Assembly: GCA_905181675.1 (NCBI GenBank) | Contig: CAJIYZ010000030.1 | Coordinates: forward strand, 1-46,586 | From: Bacteroidetes bacterium MED-G20 | GTDB taxonomy: Bacteria > Bacteroidota > Bacteroidia > Flavobacteriales_D > Parvicellaceae | Length of the DNA stretch: 46,586 nucleotides | Direction of reading: 5' to 3' | Part shown: positions 17,996-27,007 of the stretch, in pieces | How positions within the stretch are numbered: position 1 is the stretch's first letter | Layout: every line of letters begins with the position of its first letter | Position numbers and translations under genes: made by a program | Notes under the pieces: model-generated | Database searches by the model: none | What the model saw: the letters and a program-made list of their open reading frames with translations, nothing else | Told to the model about the DNA's origin: nothing

Positions 17996-18003
17996 TACTT
18001 TTG
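17996..18003 (+). promoter_or_regulatory. -7 promoter element TACTTTTG before the 69-residue gene
   Basis: TACTTTTG matches TAnnTTTG and ends 48 bases before the ATG at 18052. It gives the small gene its own likely promoter, separate from psd. Confidence 0.45.
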
Positions 18004-18051
18004 CATTAAAATTAAATTATTTTATACTTAATTAATACTCAATTGTTAATT

Positions 18052-18261
18052 ATGAGGAAATTATTACTGTCACTTTGTCTTATTGCGATTTTCGGTATAG
18101 GAGCTACAATAATTAATCTGAAGATGATTGAAAGTCCAAAGATAGAAAGACAAAATATATCGGAAATAAATAATGTAAAGATTCCTCATTCTGAGAAAGA
18201 AAATATTTCACAAGAAATAAAGCTCGAAAGTTCTTGTTGTTCTAAAATTTTAAAAAAATAA
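18052..18261 (+). CDS. Small secreted or membrane-anchored protein of unknown function
   Basis: The 69-residue product starts MRKLLLSLCLIAIFGIGA, a signal peptide or single membrane anchor. A charged, polar segment follows, and the sequence ends in a Cys-Cys pair within SSCCSKILKK. I prefer the ATG at 18052 over an in-frame TTG at 18043. I do not recognise the family. It has its own promoter-like element and ends seven bases before the end of the convergent dehydrogenase gene. Confidence 0.55.
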   Translation: MRKLLLSLCLIAIFGIGATIINLKMIESPKIERQNISEINNVKIPHSEKENISQEIKLESSCCSKILKK

Positions 18262-18268
18262 AAAGCAT

Positions 18269-19420
18269 TTATTTCGTAACTTTCTTTCTCAAAAGTGGTG
18301 AGCACCTGTATCTATCCTCGTGATAAATTTCATAAAGAGAATCAATTTTATCCACAACCCAAGAGAATGACTTTTCCCTTCCCCAATTTATTAACCCTTT
18401 GGGATAATTAACACCCTTAGTCATGGCTAACTCTATATCTTCTTCATTGGCAATTCCAAGATATAATGCATCTACAGCTTCATTGATTAACATAGCAATA
18501 ATTCTTTCAAAAATCTCCACCAATAACTTTTCATCTTTGGAAGGTGAATTAGGGGCAATATTGTCTACGTAATCATAATACCCTTTATTAGATTTTCTCC
18601 CATGCCATCCCGCATCAGAATATTGTTTTTGGGTAAATGAGGGTTTGTATCTTGGATCATAATAAAAAGCTTTAAATACAGATTCTGTAACAGCGTAGTT
18701 CACATCATTACCAATAAAATCCATAAGCTCAAATGGCCCCATTTTAAATCCACCAATTTGTTTCATCGCAAAATCAATAGTGGCAAAATCAGCAATCTGC
18801 TCTTCATATATTCTCAAAGCTTCACTGTAAAAGGGTCTTGCAATTCTATTAACAATAAAACCAGGAGTATCTTTTGCAACTACTGGTTTTTTATTCCAAG
18901 TTATAAGTAGTTGGTGAATTTCTCTAACAAGGTTATTGGTTGTTTGTAAAGCTGGAATAATCTCAACTAGAGGCATTATTGGAGCTGGATTAAAGAAGTG
19001 AATTCCTATAAATCTATTAGGGTTTTTCAAGCAAGAAGCTAGGCTTGTAATAGAAATAGAAGATGTATTGGTTGCTAATACACAGTCATCACCAACTATA
19101 GACTCAATATTAGAAAATATTTCTTTTTTAATATTACTATTTTCAACAATTGCCTCAATAATTAAATCTGCGTCTTTCATAGAGTCTAAGTTCTCTACAA
19201 TTTTAATATTAGATAAAATGGAATCTTTTTTAGAAGGTTTGATTTTTCCTTTTTCAATTAGTCTTAACAAGACTTTTTCCAGCTTTTTTATTGCTTGAAT
19301 ACTTGCTGCCTTATTTTGATCAAATAAGAGAACACTACAATCTGCTGTAGATGCAATTTGAGCTATGCCAATTCCCATAGATCCAGCACCTATAATTCCA
19401 ATATTTTTAAAACTTCTCAT
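18269..19420 (-). CDS. 3-hydroxyacyl-CoA dehydrogenase (3-hydroxybutyryl-CoA type)
   Basis: This NAD-dependent enzyme oxidises (S)-3-hydroxyacyl-CoA in fatty acid or butyryl-CoA metabolism. The 383-residue protein has the Rossmann loop GAGSMGIGIAQIA at residues 11-23. The catalytic region is ATNTSSISI followed by GIHFFNPAPIMPLVEI, and then TPGFIVNRIARPFY. It has two C-terminal helical domains, the second with NEAVDALYLGIANEEDIELAM and GVNYPKG, as in the longer PaaH-like forms. No partner genes of beta-oxidation are nearby. Confidence 0.92.
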   Translation of the reverse strand: MRSFKNIGIIGAGSMGIGIAQIASTADCSVLLFDQNKAASIQAIKKLEKVLLRLIEKGKIKPSKKDSILSNIKIVENLDSMKDADLIIEAIVENSNIKKEIFSNIESIVGDDCVLATNTSSISITSLASCLKNPNRFIGIHFFNPAPIMPLVEIIPALQTTNNLVREIHQLLITWNKKPVVAKDTPGFIVNRIARPFYSEALRIYEEQIADFATIDFAMKQIGGFKMGPFELMDFIGNDVNYAVTESVFKAFYYDPRYKPSFTQKQYSDAGWHGRKSNKGYYDYVDNIAPNSPSKDEKLLVEIFERIIAMLINEAVDALYLGIANEEDIELAMTKGVNYPKGLINWGREKSFSWVVDKIDSLYEIYHEDRYRCSPLLRKKVTK

Positions 19421-19448
19421 AAAAACTGTATTTAATAATTAAAATATA

Positions 19449-20672
19449 CTACTCAAAGTCATCGTAAATCAGGTATTTTTTTCTAATTAATTTAAACTTC
19501 TGAAGATCAACTTGGTAAGTTTCCCGTATTTGAACTGCGTTTGCACCGCCTTTAACTAAATTCATGATTTTATCAGTGCCAGCTAAAAGATTGAAAAAAT
19601 TGTTTTTATTGAAAAAATCTATAGACTCATTAGAAACCTTGAAACTTTTCACTAGCCAATTAAAATTCAAAGAATTAATATTTTGTAAAGAGTCTAAACT
19701 TATTGTCCTTAAATCTTCTCCAAAACATTCAACCTCTTTATATTTTGGATATTTAGAACCATAAGAAGGTTTTGGTACAAAACTAAATAATTTAGAGTCA
19801 AAATAAGGGGCTCCATATAATTGAAATGGGGACTCAGTTCCTCTTCCAATACTTACATTAGTCCCCTCAAAAAAGCAAAGTGAAGGATACAAATAGACAC
19901 TTCTCATATTGGGTAAATTTGGCGACGGAGGAATAGGCAATTTATATTTCATAAAATGATTGTAATTTAAGCATGGTATTACTTCTAAAGAACACTGAAC
20001 AGAGTCGTTAAGCCAATTTTCTCCATTAATCATTTTCGCATATTCTCCTATGGTCATTCCATGAACTACTGGAACTTTGTGCATACCAACAAAAGATTTA
20101 AACTTTGGATCAAGAATTGGCCCATCAACATAAAAACCATTCGGATTAGGTCTATCTAATAAAATTAGTGGAATATTATTTTCAGTACAGGATTCCATAA
20201 CATAATGCATACTACTTATATAAGTATAAAATCTAACCCCTACATCTTGCAAATCAAAAAGCATTAGGTCTATATCTTTTAAAACTTCTTTGGAGGGTTT
20301 TCTTCTACTTTTACCATATAAAGAATATATAGGAAGCCCAGTTTGCAAATCAATTTCATCTCTAACTTTCGCACCTGCGTCTGCTTTACCTCTAAATCCA
20401 TGTTCAGGAGAAAAAACTTTGACAATATTAACTCCCTCATTTAAAAGTATATCTACTAAATGGACATTTTTAATCATGGAAGTTTGATTAGCAACTAATC
20501 CAATACGCTTGCCCTTTAATTTATGAAAATAAAGAGAAGTTCTTTCAGCACCTACAATTATTAAATCAGACTGACAGGAGGCATTAAAAATATTTAAGAA
20601 AAATAATAATAATAAACACTTACTTAATATAAAATATTCTTGAAAATGTTGATGTTTGTATATAGTGTGCAT
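19449..20672 (-). CDS. namZ: DUF1343 / NamZ-type exo-beta-N-acetylmuramidase
   Basis: The family member NamZ cleaves terminal N-acetylmuramic acid from peptidoglycan fragments. The 407-residue protein has a hydrophobic N-terminus (about residues 15-32) ending near NASCQSD, which may be a signal peptide or a weak lipobox. The core shows GLVANQTS, FSPEHGFRGKADAG, FDLQDVGVRFYTYISSM, LDRPNPNGFYVDGP and GRGTESPFQLYGAP. These are hallmark motifs of DUF1343. An export signal fits action on wall turnover products in the periplasm. The start is 24 bases from the divergent permease start. Confidence 0.88.
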   Translation of the reverse strand: MHTIYKHQHFQEYFILSKCLLLLFFLNIFNASCQSDLIIVGAERTSLYFHKLKGKRIGLVANQTSMIKNVHLVDILLNEGVNIVKVFSPEHGFRGKADAGAKVRDEIDLQTGLPIYSLYGKSRRKPSKEVLKDIDLMLFDLQDVGVRFYTYISSMHYVMESCTENNIPLILLDRPNPNGFYVDGPILDPKFKSFVGMHKVPVVHGMTIGEYAKMINGENWLNDSVQCSLEVIPCLNYNHFMKYKLPIPPSPNLPNMRSVYLYPSLCFFEGTNVSIGRGTESPFQLYGAPYFDSKLFSFVPKPSYGSKYPKYKEVECFGEDLRTISLDSLQNINSLNFNWLVKSFKVSNESIDFFNKNNFFNLLAGTDKIMNLVKGGANAVQIRETYQVDLQKFKLIRKKYLIYDDFE

Positions 20673-20696
20673 TATTAATTACAAATTAACGAAAAA

Positions 20697-22232
20697 TTGA
20701 ACTTTGAATTATATGTAGCCAAAAGAATGCTAAAAAATAAAAAGCATTCTAAAAACTTTTCAAGACCAATTGTCCTTATCTCAATTGTAGGTGTTATGCT
20801 TGGTGTTTCTGTTATGGTAGTGACTATTAGTATTGCAACTGGATTTCAAAATAAAATTAAAGATAAATTATTAAGTTTTGGAAATCATATTCAAATAGAA
20901 TCTATGTTTCAAAGTAACAATAATGAAACAAGCCCAATAATAACTTTAAATGAATCTTTTAGCAATCTATACAATTCAAAAGATATATATAAAGTACAAA
21001 AATACGCCTATAAATCTGCTATCATTCAATCAAAAAGAAAATCGAATAGTGCAATTAATGAATTAGAAGGAGTTATTTTTAAAGGCCTAGAAGATTTTAA
21101 AGACAATTCATTTTTTAACGAATATTTAGTGAGAGGCAAATGCCCCACTTGGTCTCAATCTATTAACGATACAGTTATTATATCTAACGAAATATGTAAA
21201 AAACTAAGTTTAGAAATCAACGATAAAATATCCGCTTTTTTTGTTACTGACGGAAACCCAAAACAAAGAAATTTAATAATTGGAGGAGTTTATGAAACTG
21301 GACTTAATAAAATTGATTCTAGATTTATATTTATAGATCTAAAATATCTTCAAAAAATCAATAAATGGGGAAATAAACTTATGGTTTCCTCAGTATTTAA
21401 AGAAGACTCTACAATAATAGAATTTAATGCCAATAACTTTTCAAAAAATGGCAAAATGATATTTGATTGGGGAGACAATAAAATTGTTTCAAATAACAAA
21501 TTAGAAATTCCAACTAATGTGGATACTCAATTAAATTTGATAGGTTATGAAGTGGACAATTTTGACCAAAACAATTTAATATCTATTGAAGACACATTGA
21601 TTATTTCTTTCACATCAAATAACAATAAAATAACGTTTAGTAATATTGAAGGTAGTGAGCAGTATTATACCGGAGGCCTAGAAATATTCATAAAAGATGA
21701 GGGAAAAAGAAGTCTAATTAAAGACCAACTAAAGCTTGACTTTGGTCCTGAATTTAAAATAACAACTATAGATGAACAACACCAAGAAATTTTCTCTTGG
21801 CTAACCTTAATCTATCAAAATGTTTATATTATTTTGGGGCTAATGATTGCCGTTGCGGTAATTAATATGTCTTGTGCTCTACTAGTTTTAATTGTAGAAA
21901 AAACAAAAATGATTGGAATACTAAAAGCTTTAGGGATGAAGAATATTTCAATAATAAAAATATTTGTTTCTCATGGAGGCATACTACTATTGTATGGATT
22001 TTTAGCAGGGAATAGCCTTGCTATTTTAATTATACAAATGCAAAATAAATTTGAGTTTCTAAAACTATCTCAAGAAAATTATTACCTAGATGCCGTACCA
22101 ATGGACTACCCGATAACTACCATTTTTGTTCTAAATCTTAGTGCATTTATTTTTTGCTTGGCTACTATGATTATCCCATCGATAATAAGCTCTAAAACAA
22201 GTCCCGTCAAAGCAATAAATTCAGAAATATAG
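20697..22232 (+). CDS. FtsX/LolC/E-type ABC transporter permease
   Basis: This 511-residue inner-membrane permease has the MacB/LolE layout. A first helix lies near residues 25-50 (IVLISIVGVMLGVSVMVV), followed by a large periplasmic domain of about 320 residues. Three more helices follow near 370-400, 420-440 and 475-500 (the FtsX domain, with KTKMIGILKALGM). In Bacteroidota this type is usually taken as the lipoprotein-sorting LolC/E-like subunit. The start is TTG at 20697, giving MNFELYVAKRML, the expected N-terminus for this group. No ATPase gene is adjacent. Its stop codon directly abuts the stop of the convergent aminotransferase (TAGCTA). Confidence 0.85.
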   Translation: MNFELYVAKRMLKNKKHSKNFSRPIVLISIVGVMLGVSVMVVTISIATGFQNKIKDKLLSFGNHIQIESMFQSNNNETSPIITLNESFSNLYNSKDIYKVQKYAYKSAIIQSKRKSNSAINELEGVIFKGLEDFKDNSFFNEYLVRGKCPTWSQSINDTVIISNEICKKLSLEINDKISAFFVTDGNPKQRNLIIGGVYETGLNKIDSRFIFIDLKYLQKINKWGNKLMVSSVFKEDSTIIEFNANNFSKNGKMIFDWGDNKIVSNNKLEIPTNVDTQLNLIGYEVDNFDQNNLISIEDTLIISFTSNNNKITFSNIEGSEQYYTGGLEIFIKDEGKRSLIKDQLKLDFGPEFKITTIDEQHQEIFSWLTLIYQNVYIILGLMIAVAVINMSCALLVLIVEKTKMIGILKALGMKNISIIKIFVSHGGILLLYGFLAGNSLAILIIQMQNKFEFLKLSQENYYLDAVPMDYPITTIFVLNLSAFIFCLATMIIPSIISSKTSPVKAINSEI

Positions 22233-23426
22233 CTACTTTAAGTTATTCAAAGAAGTGGCAATCCTTTTCATTGCCTCTTTAAGGCTTTCCATAGAAGCAG
22301 CATAAGATATTCTTATACAATTGGGCGAACCAAAAGCATTTCCAGTAACAACCGCAACTTTAGCAGTTTCCAAAATATACATGGCCAATTGATCGGAATT
22401 TGAAATAGTGAAATCCCCATAGGACTTGTTAAAAAAAGAACTAATATCTGGAAAAACATAAAATGCTCCTTGGGGTTGGTTAATAATTATGCCATTAATT
22501 TTATTTAATTCTTCCAATATAAAATCTCTTCTACTCAAAAAAGCATCTCTCATTTCATGAACAACTGAAGGGTCAGCAGAAACTGCTGCTATAGCGGCAC
22601 GCTGAGAAATTCCGGATGTTCCAGAAGTAAATTGACCTTGAATTTTAGTACATGCTTGTGCTATCGAAAGTGGAGCACCTATATATCCTAAACGCCATCC
22701 AGTCATTGCAAAAGATTTTGAAACTCCATTTATTGTAACCACCTGATTATACATGTCAGAAAAAGCTCCAATAGAAAAATAGCTTCCAGTAAAGTTTATA
22801 TGTTCATAAATTTCATCGCTTACAACAGTTATAGAGGGATAATTAACCAACACATCTGCCAAAGATCTTAACTCCTCTTTGGAATATACACTCCCAGATG
22901 GATTACAAGGAGAACTATATATCATCATTTTTGTTTTACTAGATATAGCACCTTTTAATTCTAACGGTGAAATCTTAAAATCATTTTTAATAGAAGTTTC
23001 AATAAAAACTGGGATACCCTCTGCCATTTTAATTATTTCTGCATAACTCACCCAATATGGAGCCGGGACAATAACCTCATCACCAGGATTAATTAAACTT
23101 AGAACCACATTAGCTATAGACTGCTTAGCACCAGTGGAAACAACAATCTGGTCCGGACTATAATCAATACCATTATCTCTTTTAAATTTATGTGAGATAG
23201 CTTCCCTTAGATCCTGATATCCATTAACAGGCATATATTTTGAAAAGTTTTTATCAATACCTTCTTTAGCAGCAACTTTAATAAAGTCTGGAGTATTAAA
23301 GTCTGGTTCCCCCAAACTCAAACTGATAATATCAATTCCCTGAGATTTTAGCTCCCTTGCTTTACGTGCCATTGCTATTGTAGCAGATTCTGAAAGTCTA
23401 TTTACTCTGTCAGATATAATTTCCAT
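22233..23426 (-). CDS. aspC: PLP-dependent aminotransferase, class I (aspartate aminotransferase type)
   Basis: This cytoplasmic fold-type I aminotransferase of 397 residues most resembles the I-gamma aspartate aminotransferases. It shows SLSLGEPDFNTP, the phosphate/PLP region STGAKQS, PAPYWVSY, SSPCNPSG (substrate-binding Asn), VSDEIYEH, the PLP lysine in NGVSKSFAMTGWRLGYIG, and the C-terminal arginine in NCIRISYA. These fit transfer of the amino group between aspartate and 2-oxoglutarate, but prephenate or other specificity is possible. It appears monocistronic and convergent with the permease. Confidence 0.92.
   Translation of the reverse strand: MEIISDRVNRLSESATIAMARKARELKSQGIDIISLSLGEPDFNTPDFIKVAAKEGIDKNFSKYMPVNGYQDLREAISHKFKRDNGIDYSPDQIVVSTGAKQSIANVVLSLINPGDEVIVPAPYWVSYAEIIKMAEGIPVFIETSIKNDFKISPLELKGAISSKTKMMIYSSPCNPSGSVYSKEELRSLADVLVNYPSITVVSDEIYEHINFTGSYFSIGAFSDMYNQVVTINGVSKSFAMTGWRLGYIGAPLSIAQACTKIQGQFTSGTSGISQRAAIAAVSADPSVVHEMRDAFLSRRDFILEELNKINGIIINQPQGAFYVFPDISSFFNKSYGDFTISNSDQLAMYILETAKVAVVTGNAFGSPNCIRISYAASMESLKEAMKRIATSLNNLK
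22257..22275. terminator. Possible hairpin terminator inside the aminotransferase 3' end
   Basis: GGCAAT (22257-22262) and ATTGCC (22270-22275) pair with a seven-base loop, and three further pairs extend the stem after one mismatch. The structure begins 24 bases after the permease stop and is followed by TCTTT. It lies within the convergent coding region, so the role is inferred. Confidence 0.35.
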
Positions 23427-23545
23427 AAATTTAATTTTGAATTTAAATTACATGATTTGAATCTATCAGAAATTTATTTTTAAAAAAGAAATAAACAGGT
23501 TATTCACTTTTGTAACAATTCAGCCATTTATCCGTATTAACAGAC

Positions 23546-24061
23546 ATGAAAGATGTATTAATCCTATCCATACCATTAGCGGGAATCCTAATTGCAACAT
23601 ATTTAATGCTGCAACATTTTCATAACAAAAGTATTAATGAAAATGAAAAAGAGATTGACATTCAAAAAACAAAAACATTTTTCCCCTTAAAAATCCAAGC
23701 TTACGAAAGAGTTATATTATTCCTTGAAAGAATAGATCCAAATAATATGATTATTAGAACTCATAAAAATGGAATGAATGCTTTAACTCTACATAGAGAA
23801 TTATTGAAAATAGTTAGGGATGAATACACTCATAACATGTCACAACAGGTTTATATTGATCCTAAATCTTGGAAAATTGTTTTAAACGCAAAAGATGAAA
23901 CCATTCAAATTTTAAATGTTGCTTTAAACAATATGTCTACAGAATCTTCAGGACTAGACTTAAGTGCTAAAATATTCGAGTCTATTGCTTCCAAAAAAAT
24001 TAGTCCAACAGAGAATGCTAGAAATTCAATAGTTAAAGAGTTTCAAACAACCATTAAGTAA
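23546..24061 (+). CDS. Bacteroidota conserved membrane-anchored protein (DUF7935-like)
   Basis: The 171-residue protein has one N-terminal membrane helix (about residues 4-22). A cytoplasmic-looking helical domain follows with PLKIQAYERVILFLERIDP near 49-67, LTLHRELLKIVRDEYTHN and IDPKSWKIVLNAKDE. I recall this as a conserved Bacteroidota family (DUF7935), but the family number should be checked. Its function is unknown. A near match to the -7 element (CACTTTTG) ends at 23512. It ends eight bases before the convergent peptidase stop. Confidence 0.65.
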   Translation: MKDVLILSIPLAGILIATYLMLQHFHNKSINENEKEIDIQKTKTFFPLKIQAYERVILFLERIDPNNMIIRTHKNGMNALTLHRELLKIVRDEYTHNMSQQVYIDPKSWKIVLNAKDETIQILNVALNNMSTESSGLDLSAKIFESIASKKISPTENARNSIVKEFQTTIK

Positions 24062-24069
24062 TTTAAAGG

Positions 24070-26301
24070 TTAGTTTTCTTGAACAGGATTAGCCATAATC
24101 TCTGGCTTTAGTTCATCATGTCTATCTGTTATAACATTCATTTCATCAATCAAATGTTTTGCACCAGCATACTTATCAATAATAAATAAAGAGTATCTGA
24201 TATCCACAGAAATTGTTCTTTGAATATTAGGTTCGAAATAGATATCCCCACTCATAGCTTCCCAGTTGCCATCAAAAGCAGTACCTATTAACTCACCGTG
24301 AGCATTAATAACTGGACTCCCAGAATTTCCTCCTGTGATATCATTATTGGACAAGAATCCTACTGGCAATTTCCCATCTTCTTTTCTTGCATATGGCCCA
24401 AAATCTTTAGCGTTAAATAAATCTTTTAGCTTTTGCGGGACATAAAACTCGTGGTTCTTATTATCTGTAACTACTTCTTTTTGCATGACTCCTTCTAACG
24501 TTGTATAAAAATCGTAATGAACAGCATCTGCCGGATCGTAAGGAAGCACATTACCATAGGTAAAACGCATAGTTGAATTTGCATCAGAAGCCTTATTCAT
24601 TCCCGATTTTTGCAACCCGTCTACAAATAATCTCATACCTTTTTTATAATCGCTATCAAAACTTGACTGAGGCATCATGACTTTAGTTCTGTAAACATCT
24701 AAAAACTGAGTCATTAATTTATAAACTAAATCTTTTTCAATCATTTTTATAGATAGTTTATCATTGTATAGCCATTTCTTAAACAATTCATAAGATTTAA
24801 ATGGACTTTTCTCGAAATAATTAGATGCAAATTTTTTAAAATCACCTTTGTATTTATTATTTAAGCTTATTAATATGTCTGGCTGAAATTCTTTAGGAAC
24901 ATCGTTAGAATAAAGTGAAAGTATTGCAGCTAAAGTATTTTCGTCTATGGTAGCGTTGTAATCTTTATAAAATGCTTCGGCAGCCTTTATCAAATTGTCT
25001 TTAGCATCTTTAATTCCTTCTCCAGAACTTATTGCTCTGTATAGTGGAGCTCTAGTCCCTATATTTCTTAGCATGAAAAGTATTAGTTCAGATCCAACAA
25101 CACCTTCTTGAAAATAAACTTTAGGAATAGTATATTTAGAAGAGCTTTCGATTGAATTCTGTATTAAAGAAAGTGCTTGTGAATATGTCTCATCTAATTC
25201 TTTTTCTTGATACCAAGAGGTAAAGGAATTCTCAATATTTTGTTTTTTATCAAAAACTTTATTTTTCACCAACTGCTCACTTTGACCTATAAAATACTTC
25301 CAATAATTACTAACTCTTGCATATTTGGAAGCATATTGGATTCTAACCTTTTGACTTTTAGACATCTGTTGGTCCATAATATCTAATTTAATTCCTCTTA
25401 TCTTGACCCTTGCTGGTTGCTCTACATCAACAGCTTGTTTTACGCCCCATGAAGTTAAAAATCTATCTGTACTTCCAGGATAACCCATAATCATGGCATA
25501 ATCCCCATCTTGAACACCTGCAATAGAAACTGGAAGAGAGTGTTTGGGTTTTAAAGGTTGATTATCTTGCTTATAAGATGAAGGATTGTTTTCCTTATCT
25601 GCATAAACCCTAAACATGGTGAAATCACCAGTATGTCTAGGCCACATCCAATTATCAGTATCACCTCCAAACTTCCCAATAGAACTTGGTGGTGCACCAA
25701 CCAATCTTACGTCATTATAGATATTGTAAGTGAACATATAATATAAATTACCATAATAAAATGATTTAACCTGAACTGCAAAATCATCTTTATTAGTTCC
25801 ATCCTTGGCAGACTCTTTCAGGGAGCTCATGTTTTTTCTAATAATAGTTTTTCTCTCCTCTTCACTCATGCTATCTTTTACACCTTCTAAAACTTTATCG
25901 GTAACATCGCTAATATTGTTCAAAAACCAAACTCCGAAGTCTGCTTGAATCTCCTCATCTTTATTCATGGCCCAGAAACCATCTGTTAAATAATCATTTT
26001 CTGTAGAACTATTGGCTTGGATTGTTCCAAAACCACAGTGATGATTAGTCATCATTAGTCCTTGATCAGAGATTATTTCACCAGTGCAAAATCCACCGCC
26101 AAGAGCAACAATTGCATCTTTCAAACTAGAATTATTGGCATTGTAAATCTGCTCAGGAGTTAATTTAATTCCACATTCAACCATGTTTTTATAGGTAGCC
26201 TCTCCTAACAACATTGGAAGCCACATACCTTCATCTGCTTTAACAAATAAAAAGTTAATTGAAAGCAATAGAGTAAAAATTAATTTGGTATAAAATCTCA
26301 T
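24070..26301 (-). CDS. S46 family dipeptidyl-peptidase, DPP7-type
   Basis: This exported serine exopeptidase (743 residues) removes dipeptides from oligopeptide N-termini in the periplasm. It has a signal peptide (about residues 1-22). The catalytic histidine lies in TNHHCGFG (His87/88), and the serine is Ser660 in TGGNSGSPV. The residue 18 positions after the serine, in FDGNWEAMSGD, is glycine. In the family, glycine there goes with DPP7 (hydrophobic P1) and arginine with DPP11 (acidic P1), so DPP7-type specificity is expected. The length is typical. It supports growth on peptides. Confidence 0.92.
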   Translation of the reverse strand: MRFYTKLIFTLLLSINFLFVKADEGMWLPMLLGEATYKNMVECGIKLTPEQIYNANNSSLKDAIVALGGGFCTGEIISDQGLMMTNHHCGFGTIQANSSTENDYLTDGFWAMNKDEEIQADFGVWFLNNISDVTDKVLEGVKDSMSEEERKTIIRKNMSSLKESAKDGTNKDDFAVQVKSFYYGNLYYMFTYNIYNDVRLVGAPPSSIGKFGGDTDNWMWPRHTGDFTMFRVYADKENNPSSYKQDNQPLKPKHSLPVSIAGVQDGDYAMIMGYPGSTDRFLTSWGVKQAVDVEQPARVKIRGIKLDIMDQQMSKSQKVRIQYASKYARVSNYWKYFIGQSEQLVKNKVFDKKQNIENSFTSWYQEKELDETYSQALSLIQNSIESSSKYTIPKVYFQEGVVGSELILFMLRNIGTRAPLYRAISSGEGIKDAKDNLIKAAEAFYKDYNATIDENTLAAILSLYSNDVPKEFQPDILISLNNKYKGDFKKFASNYFEKSPFKSYELFKKWLYNDKLSIKMIEKDLVYKLMTQFLDVYRTKVMMPQSSFDSDYKKGMRLFVDGLQKSGMNKASDANSTMRFTYGNVLPYDPADAVHYDFYTTLEGVMQKEVVTDNKNHEFYVPQKLKDLFNAKDFGPYARKEDGKLPVGFLSNNDITGGNSGSPVINAHGELIGTAFDGNWEAMSGDIYFEPNIQRTISVDIRYSLFIIDKYAGAKHLIDEMNVITDRHDELKPEIMANPVQEN

Positions 26302-26365
26302 ATTTAAAATTTAATTGTAATTAAAACATTTTTTAAAAATAATATAAAATAATATAAAATGGTTA

Positions 26366-27007
26366 TTATTTCTTAATCATTATCATCATACCATCACGAA
26401 CAGGCATTAGGACATTACTAACTCTACTATCAGAATGAACTTTTTCATTAAAACTCTTTAGGGCCTGAGTTTCAACATCGTTTTTTGATGTTGGCTTTGT
26501 TACTTTACCACTCCACAATACATTATCGGCAATTATCATCCCTCCTTGGTTGACATTTTCTATTATAGCATCAAAGTAATTTGAATAATTTTCTTTGTCC
26601 GCATCAATAAAAACAAGATCCCATTTTAAATTTAAATCTGGGATTACATCTAAAGCATTTCCAACTATCATTTTTATAAGATTTTTATAAGAAGATTTAT
26701 TAAAATATTTATTTGCAAATGGCGCGATTTCTTTATTATTATCTATGGTATAAAGCTGCCCGTTTTCTTGCAAACCTTCTGCCATACAAAGTGCACTGTA
26801 TCCAGTGTAAGTGCCAATTTCAAGAATGGTTTTTGGCCGGATAGATTGGGATAATAAACTTAATATTCTACCCTGCAAGTGGCCAGAAAGCATTCTGGGC
26901 TGAATAACCTTTATATGAGTCTGTCTATTTAATTCATTCAAAAGAGCAGATTCCCCTTCGGAATGCTCTAGAGCATACTGCTCTATAACTGAATCCAAAA
27001 AGTCCAT
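26366..27007 (-). CDS. SAM-dependent O-methyltransferase
   Basis: This 213-residue class I methyltransferase resembles the caffeoyl-CoA/catechol O-methyltransferase family. It shows the SAM loop ILEIGTYTGYSALCMAEGL near residues 61-79, TIDNNKE, the metal-binding aspartates in WDLVFIDADKENY, and GGMIIADNVLWSGKV. The substrate is unknown. Its start abuts the stop of the upstream GatB/YqeY gene, so it is the probable last gene of the division operon. Confidence 0.88.
   Translation of the reverse strand: MDFLDSVIEQYALEHSEGESALLNELNRQTHIKVIQPRMLSGHLQGRILSLLSQSIRPKTILEIGTYTGYSALCMAEGLQENGQLYTIDNNKEIAPFANKYFNKSSYKNLIKMIVGNALDVIPDLNLKWDLVFIDADKENYSNYFDAIIENVNQGGMIIADNVLWSGKVTKPTSKNDVETQALKSFNEKVHSDSRVSNVLMPVRDGMMIMIKK

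Noticed and set aside
18256..18274. AAATAAA/TTTATTT inverted repeat as terminator of the 69-residue gene.
   Set aside because: The stem is only A-T pairs and such repeats arise easily in this composition; it is too weak to list as a terminator.
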